Origin: Bacteroides thetaiotaomicron VPI-5482 | GTDB lineage: Bacteria; Bacteroidota; Bacteroidia; Bacteroidales; Bacteroidaceae | NCBI RefSeq assembly: GCF_000011065.1 | Contig: NC_004663.1 | Coordinates: forward strand, 372,001-436,000 | Reading direction: 5' to 3' | DNA: 64,000 bases | Shown: one piece after another, positions 1 through 8,227 of the stretch | Layout of the letters: the number at the start of each line of letters is the position of its first letter | Position numbering within the stretch: position 1 is the stretch's first letter | Translations under genes and position numbers: made by a program | The notes under the pieces: generated by a model | Databases searched by the model: none | Told to the model about the DNA's origin: nothing | What the model saw: only the letters and a program-made list of their open reading frames with translations

Positions 1-1
1 A

Positions 2-832
2 ACGTTGGTTGTTATAGGTGGTGGAGTCATAGGAATGGAGTTTGCTTCTTTCTTCAACAGTATGGGAGTGAAAGTGCATGTTGTCGAGATGATGCCGGAG
101 ATACTGGGAGTCATGGATAAGGAAACCAGCAGTATGCTTCGTATGGAATATGCAAAACGTGGAGTCACTTTCTACTTGAATACAAAAGTAATAGAAGTGA
201 AACCTGACGGAGTCGTCATAGAGAAAGATGGGAAGGCTTCTACTATCAAAACGGAAAAGATCTTGCTCAGTGTGGGGCGTAAAGCAAATATTACCAATGT
301 CGGATTGGATAAGCTGAATATAGAACTTCATCGGAATGGGGTTAAAGTAGACGAATATCTTCAGACTTCTCATCCCGGAGTATATGCGTGCGGTGATATT
401 ACAGGCTATTCTTTATTGGCGCATACGGCAATTCGGGAGGCGGAAGTGGCAATCAATCATATTTTAGGAGTGGAAGACCGGATGAATTATAACAGTGTGC
501 CGGGAGTTGTCTACACCAATCCGGAAGTGGCCGGCGTAGGTAAGACAGAAGAAGAGCTGACCAAACAGGGCATTCCTTATCGTGTTACGAAGTTGCCGAT
601 GGCTTATTCCGGACGTTTTGTTGCGGAAAACGAACAAGTAAATGGAATATGTAAGCTGATACTTGATGAAGCTGATCATATTATCGGTTGTCATATGCTT
701 GGAAATCCTGCGTCGGAATTGATTGTGATTGCCGGAATAGCTATTCAGAAGGGCTATACGGTTGAGGAATTTCAGAAGAATGTATTTCCCCATCCTACGG
801 TTGGAGAGATTTATCATGAGGTGCTTTCATAA
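2..832 (+). CDS. lpdA: Dihydrolipoyl dehydrogenase (E3), C-terminal part, cut by window edge
   Basis: Flavoprotein that reoxidises dihydrolipoyl groups on E2 and reduces NAD+. The reading frame is open from base 2, so the start and the FAD/active-site disulfide region lie outside the window; the first in-frame TTG is not a real start. Visible parts are the NAD-binding glycine motif (VVIGGGVIGMEFA), the second FAD-binding segment (GVYACGDITG) and the dimerisation domain ending in HPTVGE, which supplies the His-Glu catalytic pair of this family. The lipoate-protein ligase start overlaps its last 17 bases, so the two are translationally coupled. Its operon partners are a lipoate ligase, E2 and E1, so it serves the 2-oxoacid dehydrogenase encoded just downstream. 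Confidence 0.93.
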   Translation, partial: TLVVIGGGVIGMEFASFFNSMGVKVHVVEMMPEILGVMDKETSSMLRMEYAKRGVTFYLNTKVIEVKPDGVVIEKDGKASTIKTEKILLSVGRKANITNVGLDKLNIELHRNGVKVDEYLQTSHPGVYACGDITGYSLLAHTAIREAEVAINHILGVEDRMNYNSVPGVVYTNPEVAGVGKTEEELTKQGIPYRVTKLPMAYSGRFVAENEQVNGICKLILDEADHIIGCHMLGNPASELIVIAGIAIQKGYTVEEFQKNVFPHPTVGEIYHEVLS

Positions 833-1535
833 CACTTTTACAGATATTTATTTTCATCTGGCGGCAGAAGAGTATTTGCTGAAGCAGGAAACAGATTCTG
901 TTTTCATGCTTTGGCAGGACACTCCTTCTGTAGTGATGGGAAAACACCAATCTGTACAGTTGGAAGTGAACCGGGAATGGGCGGAAGAACAACAGATTCA
1001 AATAGCCCGTCGGTTTTCGGGTGGGGGAGCTGTATATCATGATTTGGGTAATGTCAATTTAACTTTTATCGAAACAGTGTCCCGCTTGCCTGATTTCAGT
1101 CTTTATCTTCATCGGATATTGGATTTCTTAAAACTGATAGGATTGCCGGCAAAAGGAGATGAACGTCTGGGTATCTATCTTGATGGTCTGAAAATATCGG
1201 GGAGTGCCCAGTGCGTACACAAGAACAGGGTGCTTTATCATTGTACTTTGCTGTATGATACGAATCTTGCTGCTTTAAATAAGGTATTGAATCCGGAGAG
1301 GGACATTGAGACGGGCGTGGCATTGCCTGTGTATGCTGTTCCGTCTGTCCGTAGTGAAGTCACAAATATCAGTCGTTACTTACCTATGGAAACGGTTGAT
1401 CATTTCAAAGCGATACTTTTCGAATATTTTAGTCAGAAGGGATGTGCTGATACTTTCAGTGAGAAAGAATTGGAAGCAATCCATAAACTTCGGACTGAGA
1501 AATATATTTGCGAAGACTGGATCTTCAGTCGTTGA
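816..1535 (+). CDS. lplA: Lipoate-protein ligase family protein
   Basis: Predicted to attach lipoate (or octanoate) to the lysine of lipoyl domains. The ATG at 816 is preferred over an upstream ATG at 762 because it begins the conserved MRCFHNTFTDIYFHLA segment and overlaps the E3 stop by 17 bases. The BPL/LplA catalytic motif RRFSGGGAVYHDLGN and the K-ISGSAQ segment are present. At 239 residues it is shorter than two-domain LplA enzymes (about 330), so the C-terminal accessory domain is reduced or absent; this resembles Bacteroidota ligases encoded with 2-oxoacid dehydrogenases. Position between E3 and E2 points to local lipoylation of the E2 at 1622. An octanoyltransferase-like activity cannot be excluded from sequence. 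Confidence 0.88.
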   Translation: MRCFHNTFTDIYFHLAAEEYLLKQETDSVFMLWQDTPSVVMGKHQSVQLEVNREWAEEQQIQIARRFSGGGAVYHDLGNVNLTFIETVSRLPDFSLYLHRILDFLKLIGLPAKGDERLGIYLDGLKISGSAQCVHKNRVLYHCTLLYDTNLAALNKVLNPERDIETGVALPVYAVPSVRSEVTNISRYLPMETVDHFKAILFEYFSQKGCADTFSEKELEAIHKLRTEKYICEDWIFSR

Positions 1536-1621
1536 GTCCGGTTAAAAATACTTTAACTTAAAACTTTCTTTTTCAGCGGGTTGTTCTAATAGTTCAAGGT
1601 TGAATAATAAATTTACTGTCT

Positions 1622-2992
1622 ATGTCAAGATTCGAAATAAAAATGCCTAAGTTGGGCGAGAGTATAACCGAAGGGACGATTGTCTCTTGGTCTGTGAAAG
1701 TGGGGGATGTCATTCAGGAAGACGATGTTCTCTTCGAGGTAAATACGGCGAAAGTCAGTGCGGAAATACCTTCACCGGTAGCTGGTAAGGTAGTGGAAAT
1801 TCTGTTTAAGGAAGGAGATACAGTCGCTGTAGGTACAGTGGTTGCTGTTGTAGATATGGGAGGTGAAGAGGCATCCGATGAAGAAACTGCAAGTGGAAAA
1901 GAAACTCCAGAAAGTAAGGAGAATGCTTCTTCTGATGCAGAAAAAGTATCTTCTCAGGTAGCAAAGGCTGAGGAACGCTGGTATTCTCCTGTGGTGATTC
2001 AATTGGCACGAGGTGCAAATATTCCGAAAGAAGAACTTGATTCGATACAAGGCACAGGATACGAAGGCCGGTTAAGCAAGAAAGATATAAAGGATTATAT
2101 TGAGAAGAAGAAAAGGGGAATTTCCGAAGTCTCGAAGGCGGCGATACCTACCGGTGATGCACTTACGGCTTCTATGCCTTCTTCGACTGGAGGGGCTGGC
2201 TCTATGACAACTTCTCCTGTGGCGGCTTCCGTGCAAACTCCTGTTGCTGCACCGTCTGCTCCATCTAAACAAGCACCTGCAGCTGCTAATATTCCGGGAG
2301 TAGAAGTGAAAGAAATGGATCGTGTCCGCCGGATTATTGCGGATCATATGGTGATGTCCAAGAAGGTTTCACCACACGTAACCAATGTAGTAGAGGTAGA
2401 CGTAACCAAACTGGTACGCTGGCGTGAAAAGAATAAAGACGCTTTCTTCCGCCGTGAGGGAGTGAAACTGACCTATATGCCTGTCATAACAGAAGCTGTT
2501 GCAAAAGCATTGGCAGCATATCCTCAGGTCAATGTATCTGTTGACGGATATAATATTCTTTTCAAGAAACATATCAATATCGGTATTGCTGTTTCTTTGA
2601 ATGATGGCAATCTGATAGTTCCTGTGGTACACGATGCCGATCATCTGAACTTGAATGGATTGGCTGTAGCTATAGACTCGCTGGCATTGAAGGCTCGTGA
2701 TAACAAATTGATGCCAGATGATATTGACGGAGGTACGTTTACCATTACTAATTTCGGTACATTCAAGAGTTTGTTCGGTACGCCGGTGATCAATCAGCCC
2801 CAGGTTGCCATTTTGGGAGTGGGATATATTGAGAAGAAGCCTGCCGTAATAGAGACACCGGAAGGTGATACGATTGCTATCCGTCATAAGATGTATCTGT
2901 CCCTGTCTTATGACCATCGTGTAGTTGACGGTATGCTGGGAGGCAACTTCCTGCACTTCATAGCCGATTACCTGGAAAACTGGAAGGGCTGA
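1622..2992 (+). CDS. 2-oxoacid dehydrogenase E2 (dihydrolipoyl acyltransferase)
   Basis: Core subunit that carries acyl groups on a swinging lipoyl arm and passes them to CoA. Domains in order: one lipoyl domain (about residues 1-78) with the probable lipoylated lysine K44 in NTAKVSAE; an acidic linker; a peripheral-subunit-binding domain (about 120-160, YSPVVIQLARGANI); an Ala/Pro/Ser-rich hinge (about 165-220); and the catalytic domain (about 225-456) with the acyltransferase motif YDHRVVDG near the C-terminus. At 456 residues it is the usual length for a one-lipoyl-domain E2. The E1 gene follows after a few bases. Exact substrate (branched-chain 2-oxoacids, pyruvate or acetoin) cannot be fixed; the E1 type favours branched-chain 2-oxoacids. 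Confidence 0.93.
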   Translation: MSRFEIKMPKLGESITEGTIVSWSVKVGDVIQEDDVLFEVNTAKVSAEIPSPVAGKVVEILFKEGDTVAVGTVVAVVDMGGEEASDEETASGKETPESKENASSDAEKVSSQVAKAEERWYSPVVIQLARGANIPKEELDSIQGTGYEGRLSKKDIKDYIEKKKRGISEVSKAAIPTGDALTASMPSSTGGAGSMTTSPVAASVQTPVAAPSAPSKQAPAAANIPGVEVKEMDRVRRIIADHMVMSKKVSPHVTNVVEVDVTKLVRWREKNKDAFFRREGVKLTYMPVITEAVAKALAAYPQVNVSVDGYNILFKKHINIGIAVSLNDGNLIVPVVHDADHLNLNGLAVAIDSLALKARDNKLMPDDIDGGTFTITNFGTFKSLFGTPVINQPQVAILGVGYIEKKPAVIETPEGDTIAIRHKMYLSLSYDHRVVDGMLGGNFLHFIADYLENWKG

Positions 2993-3029
2993 TAACAGAT
3001 TGTTTCATTCATTAAGAACTTCATTAACT

Positions 3030-5066
3030 ATGAAAAAGAAATATGATATAAAGACTACGGATGTTGAAACACTGAAAAAGTGGTACCATCTGATGACATT
3101 AGGGCGTGCTTTGGACGAGAAGGCGCCGTCTTACCAGCTGCAATCCTTGGGTTGGTCATACCATGCTCCTTATGCGGGGCATGATGGTATCCAACTGGCT
3201 GTCGGTCAGGTTTTCACATTGGGAGAAGATTTCCTGTTCCCTTATTACAGAGATATGCTGACTGTGCTTTCTGCAGGAATGACTGCGGAAGAGATTATAT
3301 TGAACGGCATTTCGAAAGCAACCGATCCCGGTAGCGGCGGACGTCATATGTCGAATCACTTCGCCAAACCGGAATGGCATATTGAAAATATATCTTCTGC
3401 TACCGGAACGCATGACCTGCATGCGGCGGGTGTAGCAAGAGCAATGGTATATTATGGGCATAAAGGAGTAGCAATCACTTCGCACGGAGAATCTGCTACT
3501 TCCGAAGGCTTTGTTTACGAGGCTATCAATGGAGCTAGTCTGGAACGTCTTCCAGTGATTTTCGTTATACAGGATAACGGATATGGCATCTCTGTTCCTA
3601 AATCCGAGCAGACTGCCAATCGTAAAGTAGCCGAGAACTTCTCCGGTTTCAAGAATCTGAAGATTATCTACTGCAATGGAAAAGATGTGTTCGATTCCAT
3701 GAATGCCATGACTGAGGCACGCGAATATGCGATCAGTACCCGTAATCCTGTGATTGTACAGGCTAACTGCGTTCGTATCGGCTCTCATTCCAATTCGGAT
3801 AAACATACACTTTATCGGGATGAAAACGAACTGGAATATGTGAAAGAAGCCGATCCGCTAATGAAGTTCCGCCGGATGTTATTGCGCTATAAGCGCTTGA
3901 CGGAAGAGGAACTGCTGCAAATTGAAGCTGAATCAAAGAAGGAACTATCTGCTGCCAACCGCAAGGCGCTGGCTGCCCCTGAACCTGATCCTAAAAGCAT
4001 TTACGATTTTGTGATGCCCGAACCTTATCAGCCGCAAAAATACAAAGAAGGTACTCATCAGGAAGAAGGAGAGAAGACTTTCCTGGTCAATGCAATTAAT
4101 GAAACATTGAAAGCGGAATTCCGCCATAATCCGGATACCTTTATCTGGGGACAAGATGTGGCAAACAGAGAAAAAGGCGGGGTCTTTAATGTGACCAAAG
4201 GCATGCAGCAGGAATTTGGCGAGGCGCGTGTATTCAGCGCACCGATTGCCGAAGATTATATTGTAGGTACAGCCAATGGTATGAGCCGATTTGACCCTAA
4301 AATCCATGTAGTGATAGAAGGAGCTGAGTTTGCAGACTACTTCTGGCCTGCCGTAGAACAGTATGTGGAGTGTACTCATGAATATTGGCGCAGTAACGGT
4401 AAGTTTGCTCCGAATATCACTTTACGGCTTGCTTCCGGAGGATATATCGGTGGTGGATTATATCATTCCCAAAATATAGAGGGTGCTCTGACAACGTTGC
4501 CGGGTGCACGTATTGTCTGTCCTTCTTTTGCAGATGATGCAGCCGGATTGTTACGAACCAGTATGCGTTCAAAGGGATTTACCTTGTTTTTGGAACCGAA
4601 AGCTCTATATAATTCGGTAGAAGCGGCAGCTGTTGTTCCGGAAGATTTTGAGGTTCCTTTTGGAAAGGCACGTATTCGTCGTGAAGGAACGGATTTGAGC
4701 ATTATTACTTATGGCAATACGACCCATTTCTGCCTGCACGTAGCAGAGCAACTGGAAAAAGAAAGTGGCTGGAAAGTCGAAGTGATCGATATTCGCTCAT
4801 TGATACCATTAGATAAGGAGGCGATTTTCGAATCAGTGAAAAAGACTAGTAAAGCATTGGTTGTTCACGAAGACAAGGTATTCTCCGGTTTCGGTGCGGA
4901 ACTTGCGGCTATGATCGGAACGGATATGTTCCGTTATCTGGATGGTCCGGTGCAGCGTGTCGGATCTACATTTACTCCTGTCGGTTTCAATCCGATTCTG
5001 GAAAAAGAGATATTGCCGGATGAGGCGAAGATCTATGAGGCAGCTAAAAAGCTATTGGAATATTAA
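3030..5066 (+). CDS. 2-oxoacid dehydrogenase E1, fused alpha and beta subunits
   Basis: Thiamine-diphosphate enzyme that decarboxylates a 2-oxoacid and acylates the lipoyl group of E2. The ATG at 3030 (MKKKYDIKTTDVETL) is preferred over one at 3000. The N-terminal half is E1-alpha-like, with the thiamine-diphosphate motif beginning HGESATSEG and ending QDNGYGIS. The C-terminal half from about residue 350 is E1-beta-like, with GAEFADYFWPAVEQ and a transketolase C-terminal domain (VVHEDKVFSGFGAELAA). The two are separate genes in many bacteria; the fused 678-residue form is common in Bacteroidota. It lies 37 bases after E2 by this start and shares the operon. Assignment to branched-chain 2-oxoacids is an inference from the E1-alpha/E1-beta type. 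Confidence 0.9.
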   Translation: MKKKYDIKTTDVETLKKWYHLMTLGRALDEKAPSYQLQSLGWSYHAPYAGHDGIQLAVGQVFTLGEDFLFPYYRDMLTVLSAGMTAEEIILNGISKATDPGSGGRHMSNHFAKPEWHIENISSATGTHDLHAAGVARAMVYYGHKGVAITSHGESATSEGFVYEAINGASLERLPVIFVIQDNGYGISVPKSEQTANRKVAENFSGFKNLKIIYCNGKDVFDSMNAMTEAREYAISTRNPVIVQANCVRIGSHSNSDKHTLYRDENELEYVKEADPLMKFRRMLLRYKRLTEEELLQIEAESKKELSAANRKALAAPEPDPKSIYDFVMPEPYQPQKYKEGTHQEEGEKTFLVNAINETLKAEFRHNPDTFIWGQDVANREKGGVFNVTKGMQQEFGEARVFSAPIAEDYIVGTANGMSRFDPKIHVVIEGAEFADYFWPAVEQYVECTHEYWRSNGKFAPNITLRLASGGYIGGGLYHSQNIEGALTTLPGARIVCPSFADDAAGLLRTSMRSKGFTLFLEPKALYNSVEAAAVVPEDFEVPFGKARIRREGTDLSIITYGNTTHFCLHVAEQLEKESGWKVEVIDIRSLIPLDKEAIFESVKKTSKALVVHEDKVFSGFGAELAAMIGTDMFRYLDGPVQRVGSTFTPVGFNPILEKEILPDEAKIYEAAKKLLEY

Positions 5067-5090
5067 TGGAATAAAATGGAGGTATAGTAT

Positions 5091-5606
5091 ATGAAGAAGA
5101 TTGGTTTGTTTTATGCCACCAAAGCTGATAAGACTACTTGGGTGGCAGAGAAAATTCAGAAAGAATTTGGAAAAGATAGGATAGAAGTGGTGCCTATTGA
5201 GCAGGCATGGCAAAATGATTTTGCAGCTTACGATTGTTTAATAGTAGGTGCTTCGACCTGGTTTGACGGAGAACTTCCTACCTATTGGGATGAGTTATTG
5301 CCGGAACTTCGTACATTGGACTTGAAAGGGAAAAAAGTAGCTGTCTTCGGGTTAGGAGATCAGATACGTTATCCCGAAAACTTTGCTGACGGAATCGGAC
5401 TGCTTGCCGAGGTATTTGAAGGAGACGGGGCCACACTGGTCGGTTTTACTTCTTCCGAAAGATACACTTTCGAACGTTCCAGAGCGTTGCGTGGTGATCG
5501 GTGGTGCGGTTTGGTCGTCGATTTGGATAATCAATCCGAGCAAGCGGAAAAGAGAATCAGGGAATGGTGCGAACAGGTAAAGAATGAGTTTGATTCAAAA
5601 CCTTAA
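5091..5606 (+). CDS. fldA: Flavodoxin
   Basis: Small FMN electron carrier. The N-terminal beta strand and phosphate loop (GLFYATKADKTTWVAEKI) and the W-x-D-G flavin-stacking loop (ASTWFDGELPTYW) are typical, and GLGDQIRYPENFADGIG is the second flavin loop. At 171 residues it belongs to the long-chain class. It begins 24 bases after the E1 stop behind a GGAGG ribosome site and is the last gene of the operon. A role as electron partner for ferredoxin-type oxidoreductases, or as an iron-limitation substitute for ferredoxin, is known for the family; no partner is proven by this window. Confidence 0.93.
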   Translation: MKKIGLFYATKADKTTWVAEKIQKEFGKDRIEVVPIEQAWQNDFAAYDCLIVGASTWFDGELPTYWDELLPELRTLDLKGKKVAVFGLGDQIRYPENFADGIGLLAEVFEGDGATLVGFTSSERYTFERSRALRGDRWCGLVVDLDNQSEQAEKRIREWCEQVKNEFDSKP

Positions 5607-5652
5607 TACTTTATATCTGTTTCCCGGTAACATAACAGAAGGAATATTATAT

Positions 5653-5683
5653 CATACCATTCTTTTCATTAAAGGATGGTATG
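5653..5683. repeat. 13-bp stem hairpin between convergent genes
   Basis: CATACCATTCTTT (5653-5665) pairs with AAAGGATGGTATG (5671-5683) with one G-T wobble and a 5-base loop. It lies between the flavodoxin and prmA stops and directly abuts the 23-bp tandem array. There is no downstream T-run on the plus strand, so a classic terminator is uncertain, although a hairpin at this place could still end or protect transcripts. Confidence 0.6.
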
Positions 5684-5684
5684 T

Positions 5685-5776
5685 ACCAGATGCTCATCTC
5701 GTACACTACTGGATGAGCATCTGGTGTATAACAAGATGAGCATGCCGTACAGCACGAGATGAGCATCTCGTACATC
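5685..5776. repeat. Tandem array A: four units of exactly 23 bp with a dyad core
   Basis: Four consecutive 23-bp units start at 5685, 5708, 5731 and 5754. Each carries the core GATG(AG/CT)CAT at the same offset (5689, 5712, 5735, 5758). In the first unit the two central bases are inverted. Units 1 and 2 also form a 14-bp inverted repeat (5685-5698 with 5712-5725), and unit 4 is itself nearly palindromic (CGAGATG-AG-CATCTCG). The array lies in the 250-bp gap between the convergent flavodoxin and prmA genes. It has the architecture of arrays B, C and D elsewhere in the window but shares no obvious sequence with them. Confidence 0.85.
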
Positions 5777-5856
5777 TTATCTCTACTACAAATATATGCT
5801 GTCTTTTAAAGATACGTGGTCTGTGTCTTCTTGAAACAGATAAGGAAGATTAATGC

Positions 5857-6699
5857 TTAATATGTGAACTTCACTGCTGCCCAGCGGTTTTTCTCCTTAT
5901 GATGTACGAAGGTCAGTCCGTTCTTTTCTGCTTCCCGGCGGATGAAAGGAATGTCGTCCACATAAAATCCACTCATATAAAGTTCCGATCCCGGGTGCAT
6001 GCAGGCAACGTATTGCTTCATGTCGTTCAATAGAATATTCCGGTTTATATTAGCGATGATGATATCAAAGGGCCCTTTGCCAACAAGCGATGAGGCATCT
6101 CCTTGTGAAACGGCGATGTCGTCTACGTGGTTTAATTCAATGTTCTCAATAGAGTTTCGTACACACCATTCGTCAATGTCAATAGCGATACATGGGCGTG
6201 CTCCCCGCATGCGGGCGAGAATAGCTAAGATCGAAGTTCCACAGCCCATATCCAGAAGTGATTTATCTTTCAACTCATTGTCCAGTAACTCCCCGATGAT
6301 GAGGCTTGTCGTTTCATGATGTCCCGTGCCGAAAGCCATTTGCGGATTGATAACGATATCATAAGTTGCCTGGGGTACATCTTTATGGAAGGTACTATGG
6401 ATAACACATCGGTTATCGATCACAATCGGCTGAAAGAAATTTTTTTCCCATTCTTCGTTCCAGTCTTTGTCTTCCGCTTCAACGTATGTATAAGTGATCT
6501 CCGTATCGGGCAGAGGAAATTCGGTTATTGCATTTTTTATTGTATTTTCATCGCATAATGCCTGTTGTATGTATGCAGTCAGTCCGCCTTCGCTTTCAAC
6601 AAAACTTTCAAATCCGGCTTCACCTAATACGGCAGCCAGTACGTCATTTACTGTTTCTGTGCATGGACTTGTATGGAATGTGAACTCAAAATACTTCAT
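5857..6699 (-). CDS. prmA: Ribosomal protein L11 methyltransferase
   Basis: AdoMet-dependent enzyme that methylates ribosomal protein L11 in the cytoplasm. The family motifs are present: the substrate-binding N-terminal domain, the INPQMAFGTGHHETT segment before the Rossmann fold, the AdoMet loop LLDMGCGTSILAILA (about residues 153-167), and the NPPY-like motif replaced by ANINRNIL as is normal in PrmA. Length 280 is slightly short of the E. coli enzyme (293). It stands alone on the minus strand, divergent from the 6851 gene, with a likely -7 box (TATCTTTG) at 6728-6735. Confidence 0.94.
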   Translation of the reverse strand: MKYFEFTFHTSPCTETVNDVLAAVLGEAGFESFVESEGGLTAYIQQALCDENTIKNAITEFPLPDTEITYTYVEAEDKDWNEEWEKNFFQPIVIDNRCVIHSTFHKDVPQATYDIVINPQMAFGTGHHETTSLIIGELLDNELKDKSLLDMGCGTSILAILARMRGARPCIAIDIDEWCVRNSIENIELNHVDDIAVSQGDASSLVGKGPFDIIIANINRNILLNDMKQYVACMHPGSELYMSGFYVDDIPFIRREAEKNGLTFVHHKEKNRWAAVKFTY

Positions 6700-6727
6700 A
6701 GTTGTTTTTAATTTGGTGAATCTTTTG

Positions 6728-6735
6728 CAAAGATA
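6728..6735 (-). promoter_or_regulatory. Promoter -7 box for prmA
   Basis: TATCTTTG on the minus strand matches the Bacteroides -7 consensus TAnnTTTG and lies about 30 bases upstream of the prmA ATG. A clear -33 TTTG is not seen at 19-20 bp, so only the -7 box is supported. Confidence 0.55.
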
Positions 6736-6741
6736 GTTAGA

Positions 6742-6759
6742 AATAGGGATTTCCCTATT
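6742..6759. promoter_or_regulatory. Palindrome between divergent promoters (operator candidate)
   Basis: AATAGGGA-TT-TCCCTATT has perfect 8-bp arms around two central bases. It sits upstream of the prmA -7 box and between the divergent prmA and 6851 promoters, a usual place for a dimeric regulator site. No regulator can be assigned. Confidence 0.45.
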
Positions 6760-6801
6760 ATCCTTTGGGGAAAATCTCCCTAGAGTGGCGAATCTCTTCC
6801 T

Positions 6802-6809
6802 TATCTTTG
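6802..6809 (+). promoter_or_regulatory. Promoter -7 box for the 6851 gene
   Basis: TATCTTTG matches TAnnTTTG and lies about 40 bases before the ATG at 6851. The -33 position is not convincing. Confidence 0.5.
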
Positions 6810-6850
6810 TAATGTGAATAAGTTTAAGTAATTACATAAACCGAGATGAT

Positions 6851-8194
6851 ATGAAAAAGATTGTTTATTTCTTGCTAATTGCTTTATGCCTCCCTATAGG
6901 CTTGATGGCACAAAGCGTTGATGACGACCTTTATTTCGTACCTTCTAAAGACAAAAAGGAGAAGAAAGAAACGACTCCGGAAAAGAAGGAACCGAGAAAG
7001 CAAGTCACGACCAACATCTATACATCACCGGGCACTACCGTTGTAGTTCAGGACCGCAAGGGAAAAACACGGGATGTGGATGAATATAACCGCCGTTATG
7101 ACGCTCGTGAGAATGAATTCGTAATGGAAAACGATACCTTATATATAAAAGAGAAAGCTCAGCCAGACTTGGAAGGAGAATGGGTAACCGGTGAATTTGA
7201 TGGTTCGCAAGAGGACTATGAATATGCTGAACGTATTATCCGTTTCCGTAATCCACGTTTTGCTATCAGCATTAGCAGTCCACTCTATTGGGACGTTGTT
7301 TACGGACCTAATTCATGGAACTGGAATGTATATACTGATGGTATGTACGCTTATGCTTTCCCGACATTTAGTAATCCGCTTTGGTGGGATTGGCGTTACA
7401 ACTCCTACGGTTGGGGATGGAACTATGGCTGGGGATGGAATCGTCCTTACTATGGTTGGGGATATTACCCGGGTTCATGGGGCGGCTGGTATGGTGGCTA
7501 CTGGGGTGGCTTCTATGGCGGCGGTTATTGGGGACATCATCACCACTGGGGTGGTGGTCCTAGCTGGGGCTGGGGCGGTGGTCATAGAGACATGCTATAC
7601 ACCAATCGTCGTTCTCCTAACAGGAGTGTTAACCGTACTACCAATGGTACCAGATATACCTCTAACCGTTATCAGTCTTCTCGTCCTTCATCAGTTCGTA
7701 CATCTTCGAATAGAACAACTTCGGGACGTGTAGTAGGAACCAGAGAGAATAGTACACGGACAGGAGTAAGTACAAGAACTAGTTCTTCTCGCAGAGATAC
7801 CTATACTCGTCCGAGCAGTACTCGTACCAGCACATCTTCGGGTATGAATCGTAGTAGTAGCACTCGTACTTCTTCTTCAAGAAGTGAAGGTACTTATAAT
7901 AGGGGATCTTCTTCTAGAAGTAGCGGAACTTATTCAAGAGGAAGTAGTAGTTATACACCTAGTCGCTCTAGTAGCTCTCGAACATATACTCCTAGCAGTA
8001 GTAACCGTTCTAGTAGTAGTTCTCGAACATATACTCCTAGTAGCAGTAGTCGTTCTAGTAGTTCCAGTTCTTATTCTCCTAGTAGCAGTTCTTCTCGTTC
8101 TAGTGGTTCTTCGTATGGAGGCGGAAGTAGTAGCAGTAGTCGTGGAAGTTCTTCCGGTGGTGGAGGTTCAGCTAGAGGCGGTAGCAGGAGATAA
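6851..8194 (+). CDS. Secreted low-complexity protein, Gly/Trp/Tyr- then Ser/Arg/Thr-rich
   Basis: No function recognised. A signal peptide (MKKIVYFLLIALCLPIGLMAQ) is followed by a charged Lys/Glu stretch (about 30-50) and a moderately conserved-looking region (about 55-160). A segment extremely rich in Trp, Gly and Tyr spans about 165-245 and includes a short His run (WGHHHHWGG). The last 200 residues are almost only Ser, Arg, Thr, Tyr and Gly with degenerate SSSRTYTPSSS-type repeats. Such tails are expected to be disordered and are often surface-exposed or matrix-like. The gene is followed after 33 bases by a FadL-like barrel, so the two may be co-transcribed. Older databases sometimes give such proteins misleading names because of the Ser-rich repeats. 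Confidence 0.8.
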   Translation: MKKIVYFLLIALCLPIGLMAQSVDDDLYFVPSKDKKEKKETTPEKKEPRKQVTTNIYTSPGTTVVVQDRKGKTRDVDEYNRRYDARENEFVMENDTLYIKEKAQPDLEGEWVTGEFDGSQEDYEYAERIIRFRNPRFAISISSPLYWDVVYGPNSWNWNVYTDGMYAYAFPTFSNPLWWDWRYNSYGWGWNYGWGWNRPYYGWGYYPGSWGGWYGGYWGGFYGGGYWGHHHHWGGGPSWGWGGGHRDMLYTNRRSPNRSVNRTTNGTRYTSNRYQSSRPSSVRTSSNRTTSGRVVGTRENSTRTGVSTRTSSSRRDTYTRPSSTRTSTSSGMNRSSSTRTSSSRSEGTYNRGSSSRSSGTYSRGSSSYTPSRSSSSRTYTPSSSNRSSSSSRTYTPSSSSRSSSSSSYSPSSSSSRSSGSSYGGGSSSSSRGSSSGGGGSARGGSRR

Positions 8195-8227
8195 AACTAT
8201 AGCATATAATAATATTTAAGGAAACGT

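Noticed and set aside
2369..2956. 195-residue minus-strand open frame
   Set aside because: Antisense to the E2 catalytic domain with no motif of its own.
7191..8219. Long Leu/Val-rich frames overlapping the low-complexity gene
   Set aside because: They are shadows of the Ser/Gly/Trp codon repeats (AGT/GGT read in other frames); the frame with signal peptide and promoter is 6851-8194.
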